Assembly: GCA_023433965.1 (NCBI GenBank)
Contig: JAEYTQ010000673.1
Coordinates: forward strand, 1 to 5,199
Source: Pseudomonadota bacterium
Lineage (GTDB): Bacteria > Pseudomonadota > Alphaproteobacteria > Rhizobiales > Xanthobacteraceae
Direction of reading: 5' to 3'
Length of the DNA: 5,199 bases
This document shows, in pieces, positions 1-5,199 of this stretch. The notes below the pieces were generated by a model, which was not told the DNA's origin, did not search any database, and worked only from the letters and a program-made list of their open reading frames with translations. The position numbers were made by a program, and so were the translations under genes. Position 1 is the first letter of the stretch. The number at the start of each line of letters is the position of its first letter.

Positions 1-509
1 CCAATCTCTACGACAAGCAGAAGCGCATCCTGACGGAGTACTTCGAGGAGGACTGGTCGAAGATCGAGCCGGTCAGCGTCGAGCCGGGCCACCAGGCGGA
101 ATGGGTCTGGCTGCTGAAGGGTTTCGAACGCATCACGGGCTGCCCGACCGGTCAGCGGCGTGCCGAACTGCTGTCGACCGCGCTGCGCTATCGCGACGAG
201 GCCACGGGCTGCCTGATCGACGAAGGGGACGACGTCGGCAACATCCGTCGCAGCACGCGCCGGCTGTGGCCGCAGACCGAGATCGCGAAGGCGTGGATCG
301 CGCAAGCCGAGTCCGGCGAGGCGGGTGCGGCGGACGAGGCGCGCGCGGCGCTGGTGCGGCTGGAACGGCATTATCTCAGCCATCCCGTGAAGGGCGGCTG
401 GTACGACCAGTTCGATCGCGACGGCAAATCGCTGATCGACACCATTCCTGCGTCGTCGTTCTATCATGTTCTCTGCGCAGTCACGGAAGCGGAACAGGTG
501 CTGGGCTAG
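1..509 (+). CDS. AGE-family sugar epimerase/isomerase, C-terminal part (5' end outside window)
   Basis: This frame is open from the left edge (first whole codon at 3) to a TAG at 507-509, giving 168 residues of the C-terminal part of an N-acylglucosamine 2-epimerase (AGE)-type protein. The family comprises cytoplasmic (alpha/alpha)6-barrel enzymes that epimerise or isomerise sugars such as N-acylglucosamine, mannose or cellobiose. Visible hallmarks are EPGHQAEWVWLL at fragment residues 27-38, WPQTEIAKAW in the middle, HPVKGGWYDQFDRDG, and PASSFYHVL near the end. The two histidines (fragment residues 30 and 155, codons 90-92 and 465-467) match the positions of the two catalytic histidines known in AGE/YihS-type enzymes. 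Full-length members are about 380-420 residues, so over half the gene is missing to the left. The exact substrate cannot be read from this fragment; mannose isomerase-like and N-acylglucosamine epimerase-like activities are both possible. It converges with the ATPase gene on the other strand and is not obviously related to the transporter. Confidence 0.87.
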   Translation, partial: NLYDKQKRILTEYFEEDWSKIEPVSVEPGHQAEWVWLLKGFERITGCPTGQRRAELLSTALRYRDEATGCLIDEGDDVGNIRRSTRRLWPQTEIAKAWIAQAESGEAGAADEARAALVRLERHYLSHPVKGGWYDQFDRDGKSLIDTIPASSFYHVLCAVTEAEQVLG

Positions 510-521
510 GCTTCTTGTGGG

Positions 522-1361
522 TCACAGCCAGCGCTTGCGCCGCTTGAAGCTCTTCAGGTTCTTGAAGCTCTTGCGCTGGTCGCCGGCGCCACCGAGGTAG
601 AATTCCTTGACATCCTCGTTGTCGCGCAATGCGTCGGCGGTGCCGTCCAGCACGACCTTACCCTGCTCCATGATGTAGCCGTGGCTTGCCACGGAGAGCG
701 CAGCGCGTGCATTCTGCTCGACCAGCAGGATGGTGACGCCGAGGTCGCGGTTGATCTTCTGAATGATCGAAAACACCTCTTTGACCAGCAGCGGCGACAA
801 GCCCATCGAAGGCTCGTCCATCAGGATCATCTTCGGGCGCGCCATCAGCGCCCGGCCGATCGCGAGCATCTGCTGCTCGCCGCCGGAGAGATAACCGGCA
901 AGTCCGGTGCGTTCCTTCAGGCGCGGGAAATAGTTGAAGACCATGTCGAGATCGGAATCGACCTCGCGGTCCCTCCGGGTGAAGGCGCCGAGCTTGAGGT
1001 TCTCCAGCGAGGTCATGTCGGCGACGATGCGCCGGCCTTCCATCACCTGGAAGATGCCGCGGCGGACGATCTTGTCGGGATCGATGCCGTTGATGCGCTC
1101 GCCCTCGAACAGGATCTCGCCGCGCGTAACCTCGCCGTCCTCGGTCTTGAGCAGCCCCGAGATCGCCTTCAGCGTCGTCGATTTGCCGGCACCGTTGGCC
1201 CCGAGCAGCGCCACGATCGCCCCCTTGGGCACGTCGAGGCTGAGGCCGCGCAGCACCAGGATGACGTCGTCATAGACAACCTCGATGTTGCGCACGGCGA
1301 GGAGAGGAGCGGACGCCACGGCGGTTGGCTTGGCGCGGGATGCTTCGAGGGTGTCGGTCAT
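522..1361 (-). CDS. livF: HAAT-family ABC transporter ATP-binding protein, LivF type
   Basis: Cytoplasmic ATPase subunit (279 aa) that would power the importer encoded just upstream. All nucleotide-binding motifs are intact: Walker A GANGAGKST at 54-62, Q-loop glutamine at 105 followed by the LivF-like MEGRR, signature LSGGEQQ at 158-164, Walker B MILMDEP at 178-184 with catalytic E183, and a D-loop at 185-190. VEQN at 214-217, where many ABC ATPases carry the switch histidine, is typical of LivF rather than LivG. The protein is longer than the usual 235-240 residues because of about 20 extra N-terminal residues and a very basic tail (263-279) containing a duplicated KSFK unit. I chose the ATG at 1361. 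An in-frame ATG at 1418 would add 19 residues that are mostly translated from a palindromic repeat. The Shine-Dalgarno before 1361 is weak, so the start is less certain than the family. The stop is TGA at 522-524. Confidence 0.93.
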   Translation of the reverse strand: MTDTLEASRAKPTAVASAPLLAVRNIEVVYDDVILVLRGLSLDVPKGAIVALLGANGAGKSTTLKAISGLLKTEDGEVTRGEILFEGERINGIDPDKIVRRGIFQVMEGRRIVADMTSLENLKLGAFTRRDREVDSDLDMVFNYFPRLKERTGLAGYLSGGEQQMLAIGRALMARPKMILMDEPSMGLSPLLVKEVFSIIQKINRDLGVTILLVEQNARAALSVASHGYIMEQGKVVLDGTADALRDNEDVKEFYLGGAGDQRKSFKNLKSFKRRKRWL

Positions 1362-1387
1362 TGGCGAGTCTACCAAATTGCTGCGCA

Positions 1388-1471
1388 CGTCATGCCCGGG
1401 CTTGTCCCGGGCATCCACGTGCTTCGTGCGGCGAGGTCAGACGTGGATGGCCGGACAAGCCGGCCATGACG
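1388..1471. repeat. Paired palindromic intergenic repeat (element A) between the binding-protein and ATPase genes
   Basis: Two inverted arms lie at 1388-1420 and 1441-1471 around a 20-bp spacer. The outer 7 bp (1388-1394 with 1465-1471) and the inner 8 bp (1413-1420 with 1441-1448) pair perfectly. Each arm is also a hairpin by itself: 1392-1400 with 1406-1414 (9 bp, loop CTTGT) and 1447-1454 with 1460-1467 (8 bp, loop ACAAG). The DNA or RNA could therefore fold as one long stem or as two small hairpins. Translated, it yields the phrases MPGLVPGIH and DKPGHD, which I recall as common spurious peptides in Bradyrhizobium and its relatives. It fills most of the 122-bp gap between the two genes. 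No T-run follows it on the - strand, so a classical intrinsic terminator is not supported. A role in mRNA stability or partial attenuation is inference. Confidence 0.88.
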
Positions 1472-1483
1472 TCGGAGTTTGCG

Positions 1484-2767
1484 TTACCAGCCCAGCAGTT
1501 CCGGCTTGCGCGGCAACTCGACGGTCTTGACCTTCTCGAGCTTGATCGTGCCTTTGGTCATGAGATCGTTGAGATCGCCATCGGTCGCGCCCGAGACCTT
1601 GGTGCGATAGAGGTCGACCTTCAGCGTGCCGCGATGATCCTTATCCGTCCAGGTCGAGGGATTGCAGACGCCCTCCATGCCGGCAGGCACCCAGTCCTTC
1701 TTCTGGTGGAAGCCCTTCGCGACGTTCTCGCCGGTCGCGCCGCCGTTCTTTGCAGCCCAGTCGATCGCCTCCTTCATGTACAGCGCCGAGCAGACGGCCG
1801 CGACGTAATGCACCGGGCGATAAACCTTGCCGGTCGGGTCGGACATCTTGGAAATCTCCATCACCGTCTTCATGCCGGGCGCATCGCCGCCCCAGCTCAC
1901 CGCGGTGCGCAGCGGGAAGATCACGCCGTTGGCCGCATCTCCGGCGGTCTTGGCGGCGTTCTCGTCCATGCCCCAGACATTGCCGAGGAACTGGATATCG
2001 ACGCCGGCGGTTTTGCAGGCCTTCATCACCGAAATGTTGGATGCGGCGGTGTTGCCGAGATAGGCGTAATTGGCGCCCGAGGATTTCAGGCTGAGGCACT
2101 GCGCGCTGTAGTCGCCGGGCGCGAGTGCGAACACTAGCGGCGGCAGCACCTCGAAGCCGAGCTCCTGTGCCATGGCTTCCCCGGCGGCCTTCGGCGCGTT
2201 CGGGTAGGGATGGTTGGCGCCCATGTGCACGAATTTCGGCTTGCCGGATTTGCCCTTCGACTTCCAATCCTCCGCCGCCCAGATCAGCATCGCGCGTAAT
2301 GCGTCCGAATAGCTCGGACCGTAGAAGAAATTGTAGGGCGCAGGCTTGGCCTTGCCGCTGACGCCTTGGGGATCGGTCAGTGCGGCGGCATAGGAGCCGG
2401 ACATGTCGGGGATTTTGTCCTGGGCGAGGAATCCGGTCAGCGCCTCGGTGTCGGCGGTGCCCCAACCCATGATTGCGGCGACCTTGTTGTCCGGCGCCGA
2501 CCACTTCTTGTAGAGCGCGATCGCGCGCGGCACCTGATAGCCGTAGTCGTTGGTGTCGAGATTGACCTGCTTTCCGCCGATGCCGCCGTTCTTGTTGACC
2601 CAGGCGAAGGTGTCGGCGACGGCCTGCCCGAAGGGTGTACCGACGTCGGAGGTGCCGCCGGAATAGTCGGCGAGATGTCCGATCGCGATCTGCGCCTGTG
2701 CGCCGGCCGAAAATGCGGCGATCGTGATCGCAAGCGATGCGGTGCTCAAAAGGGCCTTGATCGTCAT
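1484..2767 (-). CDS. Periplasmic substrate-binding protein of a HAAT-type ABC importer
   Basis: Secreted ligand-binding subunit (427 aa) of the importer. Residues 1-25 form a Sec signal peptide: a lysine at 4, a hydrophobic core at about 5-19, and AGAQA before a predicted cut at A25/Q26. No lipobox cysteine is present, so it should be a free periplasmic protein. The mature part reads as a type I binding protein (Peripla_BP_6/LivK-like), opening with IAIGHLADYSGG and followed by GGIGGKQVNL at 61-70. The ligand-facing text differs from classic LivK, and the protein is longer than the roughly 370-residue E. coli form. Cysteines at 224, 251, 326 and 368 could form disulfides in the periplasm. It lies 44 bp after the LivM-type gene and has by far the best ribosome-binding site of the cluster, which fits the need for excess binding protein. 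The stop is TAA at 1484-1486. Family confidence is high. The ligand is unknown, and given the neighbouring CoA ligase an organic or aromatic acid is at least as likely as an amino acid. Confidence 0.93.
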   Translation of the reverse strand: MTIKALLSTASLAITIAAFSAGAQAQIAIGHLADYSGGTSDVGTPFGQAVADTFAWVNKNGGIGGKQVNLDTNDYGYQVPRAIALYKKWSAPDNKVAAIMGWGTADTEALTGFLAQDKIPDMSGSYAAALTDPQGVSGKAKPAPYNFFYGPSYSDALRAMLIWAAEDWKSKGKSGKPKFVHMGANHPYPNAPKAAGEAMAQELGFEVLPPLVFALAPGDYSAQCLSLKSSGANYAYLGNTAASNISVMKACKTAGVDIQFLGNVWGMDENAAKTAGDAANGVIFPLRTAVSWGGDAPGMKTVMEISKMSDPTGKVYRPVHYVAAVCSALYMKEAIDWAAKNGGATGENVAKGFHQKKDWVPAGMEGVCNPSTWTDKDHRGTLKVDLYRTKVSGATDGDLNDLMTKGTIKLEKVKTVELPRKPELLGW

Positions 2768-2776
2768 GGGTCGGTT

Positions 2777-2782
2777 CCTCCT
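2777..2782 (-). promoter_or_regulatory. Strong Shine-Dalgarno of the substrate-binding protein gene
   Basis: The - strand reads AGGAGG here, 9 nt before the ATG at 2767-2765. It is a full anti-16S match and fixes that start. The LivH, LivM and LivF-type genes in the same cluster have only weak matches before their starts, so this gene is probably translated most strongly. Confidence 0.85.
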
Positions 2783-2811
2783 GTTATTTGTTTAAGTGAA
2801 GTTGCCCGCGC

Positions 2812-3885
2812 TCAATGCGAGAACGGGTAGAGTTTCCAATATGCCTTGATCTGCCGCCAGCGATGCGCGAGGCCGTCGGGCTCGAACATCAGGAACGCGA
2901 TGATGATCGCTCCGATCGCGATCTCGCGCAGGAAGGTGATGTTGTTGTTGAGCGAGAGCGCCTTGTCGACCGCGCCGCCCTTGAGGTAGTGGCTGACGAA
3001 TTCCATCGCCTCGGGCAGCAGCACCACGAAAGCGGTGCCCATCAGCGTGCCCATGATCGAGCCGGTACCGCCGATGATGATCATGGCAAGGAACAGGATC
3101 GAGCGCTCGATGCCGAAACCTTCCTGCGACACCACGAGCTGGTAGTGTGCGTAGAGTGCGCCTGCGATGCCGGCGAAAAAGGCGGCGAGGCCGAACGACA
3201 GGGTCCGGTACTTGGTGAGATTGATGCCCATGATCTCGGCGGAGAGATAATGATCGCGGATCGCCACCAGCGCGCGGCCGTCGCGCGTGCGCATCAAGTT
3301 GGTGACCAGGATGTAGCTCAACAGCACATAGGCCAGCACGACGTAGAAATACTGCCGGTCGCCGCGCAGCGTATGGCCGAAGATCGAGAATGGCGCGGCG
3401 CTTGCCGGCACCGAGCCGCCGGAGAACCACTCGGCGCGCGAGAAGAAGTCGAGCAGGATGTATTGCGCGGCTAGCGTGGCGATGACGAGGTAGAGACCTT
3501 TCAGCCGCGCCGCCGGGACGCCGAAGATCAACCCGACCAGCGCGGTGACGATGCCCGCGAGCGGGATCGCGAAGAACACCGGGATCGGCGCGTTGTTAGA
3601 GATGTAGGCCGAGGTGAAGGCACCGAGCAGAAAGAAGGCGGCGTGGCCGATCGAGATCTGCCCGGTGAAGCCGACCAAGATGTTGAGGCCGAGCGCCGCG
3701 ATCGAGAAGATGCCGATCTGGATCAGAATGCTGAGCCAGTAGCCGCTGAAGAACTGCGGTGCAAGACAGAGCAGCGCCACGCCGGCGATCGCAAAATTGC
3801 GGCTGGTTGCAGTCGGGAAGATCGTGGTGTCCGCGGCGTAGGTGGTGCGGAAATCACCGGCGGGGATGAGGGCAGGGCCGGCCAT
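2812..3885 (-). CDS. livM: HAAT-family ABC transporter permease, LivM type
   Basis: Inner-membrane channel subunit (357 aa) that pairs with the LivH-type permease. An N-terminal stretch of about 28 largely polar residues is followed by multiple hydrophobic segments (for example about 31-46, 50-72, 101-122, 131-146, 179-198, 229-246, 262-290 and 316-334). Family landmarks are GLNILVGFTGQISIGHAAF at 66-84, PAARLKGLYLVIATL at 124-138, the cytoplasmic coupling-loop motif AIRDHYLSAEIMGIN at 208-222, IIIGGTGSIMG at 269-279, and FEPDGLAHRW at 334-343, the last being the usual end of LivM proteins. The ATG at 3885 begins only 3 nt after the stop codon of the upstream permease gene and has no good Shine-Dalgarno, so translational coupling to that gene is likely. 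The stop is TGA at 2812-2814. Length and motifs are normal for the family, and nothing looks broken. Confidence 0.94.
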   Translation of the reverse strand: MAGPALIPAGDFRTTYAADTTIFPTATSRNFAIAGVALLCLAPQFFSGYWLSILIQIGIFSIAALGLNILVGFTGQISIGHAAFFLLGAFTSAYISNNAPIPVFFAIPLAGIVTALVGLIFGVPAARLKGLYLVIATLAAQYILLDFFSRAEWFSGGSVPASAAPFSIFGHTLRGDRQYFYVVLAYVLLSYILVTNLMRTRDGRALVAIRDHYLSAEIMGINLTKYRTLSFGLAAFFAGIAGALYAHYQLVVSQEGFGIERSILFLAMIIIGGTGSIMGTLMGTAFVVLLPEAMEFVSHYLKGGAVDKALSLNNNITFLREIAIGAIIIAFLMFEPDGLAHRWRQIKAYWKLYPFSH

Positions 3886-3888
3886 GGG

Positions 3889-4782
3889 TCAGATCCGTTC
3901 GATGTCGTGGGCGCCGAACAGGCCATACGGCTTGATCATCAGCACGATGATGAGGACGTAGAACGGCGCGATCTCATAGAGATTGCCCCAGTGCAGATAC
4001 TCGCTGTCGACATATTGGGCGACGTTCTCGAGCAGGCCGATGATGATGCCGCCGAGAACGGCGCCGCCGATGGAATCGAGCCCGCCGAGGATCGCCGCCG
4101 GAAACACCTTGATGCCGTAGGCCGCAAGGCCCGATGACACGCCGTTGACGACCGCGACCACGACGCCGGCGACCGCCGAGACGGTGGCCGAGATCGCCCA
4201 GGCCATCGCGAACACGCTTTTCACGGAAATGCCGAGCGACTGCGCGACCTGCTGGTTGAACGCCGTGGCGCGCATGGCGAGGCCGTATTTCGAAGCGCGG
4301 AAGAACCAGGCCATCCCGATCATCATCGCGACCGAGACGACGAGACTCATGACGTAGACGGTCTGGATCTGGAGGCCGAACAGGCTGACGGATTGGCTCT
4401 CGAACACGCGCGGGAACGGCTGCGGATTGACGCCGAACATCCATTTCAGCGTCGCCTGGAGCACGGTGGAGAGGCCGATCGTCACCATGATTACGGAGAT
4501 GATGGGCTCGCCGATCATCGGTCGCAGGATCAGAACCTGGACCGCGATGCCGAACACGAACATGAACACCAGCGTGATCGGCATGCCGATCCAGAACGGC
4601 ACCTGGTATTTCGCCAGCAGCGCCCAGCAAACCCAGGCGCCGACCAGCAGCAGCTCGCCCTGCGCGAAGTTGACGACCTGCGTCGCCTTGTAGATCAGCA
4701 CGAACGACATCGCGACAACGCCATAGAGCGTGCCGACGACGAGGCCGTTGACCAGGAGTTGGATGAGGAAGGCGGTGTTCAT
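3889..4782 (-). CDS. livH: HAAT-family ABC transporter permease, LivH type
   Basis: Inner-membrane channel subunit (297 aa), the usual LivH size. It is almost wholly hydrophobic, with about eight probable membrane segments. Typical landmarks are NGLVVGTLYGVVAMSFVLIY at 12-31, VVNFAQGELLLVGA at 36-49 (the conserved NFA-GE motif), the RP pair at 87-88, the coupling-loop motif RATAFNQQVAQSLGIS at 171-186, and PAAILGGLDSIGGAVLGG at 228-245. It is the first transporter gene in the visible cluster and is followed after 3 nt by the LivM-type gene. Upstream, a 223-bp spacer with a large inverted repeat separates it from the acyl-CoA ligase gene. The Shine-Dalgarno before the ATG at 4782 is poor. The start is supported by the family's usual N-terminus. 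The stop is TGA at 3889-3891. Confidence 0.94.
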   Translation of the reverse strand: MNTAFLIQLLVNGLVVGTLYGVVAMSFVLIYKATQVVNFAQGELLLVGAWVCWALLAKYQVPFWIGMPITLVFMFVFGIAVQVLILRPMIGEPIISVIMVTIGLSTVLQATLKWMFGVNPQPFPRVFESQSVSLFGLQIQTVYVMSLVVSVAMMIGMAWFFRASKYGLAMRATAFNQQVAQSLGISVKSVFAMAWAISATVSAVAGVVVAVVNGVSSGLAAYGIKVFPAAILGGLDSIGGAVLGGIIIGLLENVAQYVDSEYLHWGNLYEIAPFYVLIIVLMIKPYGLFGAHDIERI

Positions 4783-4821
4783 TCCGATATCCGCGCAAAA
4801 TGCAGAAGCAATGACGGTGCA

Positions 4822-4967
4822 CCCTCTCCCCTTGTGGGAGAGGGTGGCTTCGCGGAGCGAAGTCGGGTGAGGGGTCGTCTTGGCCGTGACGGTGCCGAGA
4901 GAGGACCCCTCACCCGATTGACGGTGTGGCTGACGGCGGAGATGCCCTCTCCCACAAGGGGAGAGGG
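4822..4967. repeat. Nested inverted repeat (element B) between the acyl-CoA ligase and LivH-type genes
   Basis: A 146-bp element whose outer arms (4822-4844 and 4945-4967) are perfect 23-bp inverted copies, with a second perfect inner pair of 14 bp (4863-4876 with 4904-4917). Each outer arm is also a 9-bp hairpin: 4822-4830 with 4836-4844 (loop CTTGT) and the mirror in the right arm (loop ACAAG at 4954-4958). The left half contains a further 6-bp hairpin (4848-4853 with 4857-4862) that the right half lacks. The element is centred in the 223-bp intergenic gap, with 39 bp on the LivH side and 38 bp on the ligase side. Translated, it gives phrases such as SPLVGEG and SHKGRG, which I remember as frequent spurious peptides from dispersed repeats in proteobacterial genomes. 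It carries no transposase gene. A strong RNA hairpin is expected in a read-through transcript, without a T-run to support classical termination. Confidence 0.9.
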
Positions 4968-5005
4968 CGAATCAGCAGGCATCGCATGCTGGACATGAAA
5001 CAAGC

Positions 5006-5199
5006 TCACTCCGCCGCCTCCGCCATGTGTCCCTGCTCGCCGAGATCCACCACCCGCAACGTGGTGCGCACTCGCTGGGTGGTGCCGTCCTGGAAGCGGA
5101 TCACGGTGTCGACTGGGATGTCGGAATCGCCGCGGTAGATCGCGTCGATGATGCCTTCGTACTTCTCGTTGATGACGCTGCGGCGCACCTTTCGCGTCC
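5006..5199 (-). CDS. AMP-forming acyl-CoA ligase, C-terminal fragment (5' part outside window)
   Basis: This frame is open from the right edge (first whole codon at 5197) to a TGA at 5006-5008, giving the last 63 residues of a protein on the - strand. It begins TRKVRRSVINEKYEGIIDAI and continues with the FQDGTT-type hairpin and RTTLRVVDL. I recognise this as the C-terminus of FadD-like AMP-binding acyl-CoA synthetases that are commonly encoded beside HAAT-type transporters in Bradyrhizobium and its relatives, where a TRK-RR motif precedes the terminal segment. These enzymes activate a carboxylic acid to acyl-AMP and then acyl-CoA in the cytoplasm. The catalytic and ATP-binding motifs lie outside the window, so the call rests on terminal text and context only. 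A GTG at 5188-5186 could be misread as a start, but the frame clearly continues upstream. The gene probably shares an operon with the transporter despite the 223-bp gap. Confidence 0.72.
   Translation of the reverse strand, partial: TRKVRRSVINEKYEGIIDAIYRGDSDIPVDTVIRFQDGTTQRVRTTLRVVDLGEQGHMAEAAE

Noticed and set aside
681..1469. Long + strand open frame opposite the ATPase gene
   Set aside because: It is antisense to a gene with a complete set of ABC motifs, has low-complexity H/R/D/L-rich text, and runs into the palindromic repeat. It is a high-GC shadow frame.
1388..1471. Element A as a classical intrinsic terminator
   Set aside because: Neither strand shows a T-run directly after the stem, and both flanking genes appear to belong to one transporter.
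1325..2137. + strand open frame of 270 codons opposite the binding-protein gene
   Set aside because: It begins inside the repeat region and mirrors the codons of a well-supported secreted protein. No recognisable domain or ribosome-binding site is present.
2815..3474. + strand open frame opposite the LivM-type gene, rich in charged residues
   Set aside because: The charged composition is what results from reading hydrophobic codons backwards; there is no family resemblance.
522..4782. Urea (Urt) importer as an alternative identity for the transporter
   Set aside because: No urease or Urt-specific neighbours are seen, the binding protein does not read like UrtA, and an acyl-CoA ligase neighbour does not fit urea.
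4822..4967. Element B as a CRISPR array or riboswitch
   Set aside because: There are only two outer copies, in inverted rather than direct orientation, with no unique spacers of regular length. No conserved aptamer core is recognisable.
4393..4998. + strand open frame of 201 codons covering the LivH start and element B
   Set aside because: Half is antisense to the permease and the rest is translation of the inverted repeat, giving the typical SPLVGEG spurious peptide.
4779..5009. Small - strand open frame between the ligase and LivH-type genes
   Set aside because: It consists almost wholly of translated repeat arms (element B) and overlaps the LivH start by a few bases; no domain was recognised.

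Overview
The window looks like chromosomal DNA from a high-GC alphaproteobacterium of the Bradyrhizobium/Rhodopseudomonas group. I infer this from the strongly GC-biased third codon positions, the type and order of the transport genes, and two intergenic inverted-repeat elements of a kind I remember as abundant in those genomes. No search could be run, so the genus is a recognition-based inference.

Layout. On the + strand, positions 1-509 hold the C-terminal part of an AGE-family (N-acylglucosamine 2-epimerase/mannose isomerase-like) sugar epimerase. Everything else is coded on the - strand and reads from right to left. It starts with the last 63 residues of an AMP-forming acyl-CoA ligase (5199-5006), then a 223-bp spacer filled by a nested inverted repeat (4822-4967). 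Next come a LivH-type permease (4782-3889), a LivM-type permease (3885-2812), a periplasmic substrate-binding protein with a signal peptide (2767-1484), a 122-bp spacer with a second paired-palindrome element (1388-1471), and a LivF-type ATPase (1361-522). The ATPase and the epimerase converge with only 12 bp between their stop codons.

How the genes work together. The four transport genes form most of a HAAT (branched-chain amino acid type) ABC importer. The binding protein captures the ligand in the periplasm, LivH and LivM form the membrane channel, and LivF is one of two expected ATPases. The second ATPase (LivG type) is not in the window and probably lies beyond the right edge. An acyl-CoA ligase at the head of the visible cluster suggests that the cargo is a carboxylic acid (fatty, dicarboxylic or aromatic) that is activated with CoA on entry, rather than leucine, isoleucine or valine.

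No strikingly new system is visible. The most interesting non-coding signal is that the two repeat elements have unrelated stem sequences but the same architecture: a 9-bp hairpin with a CTTGT loop, then an inverted partner hairpin with an ACAAG loop. Both sit between genes of the same operon, where they could shape termination, mRNA processing or mRNA stability.
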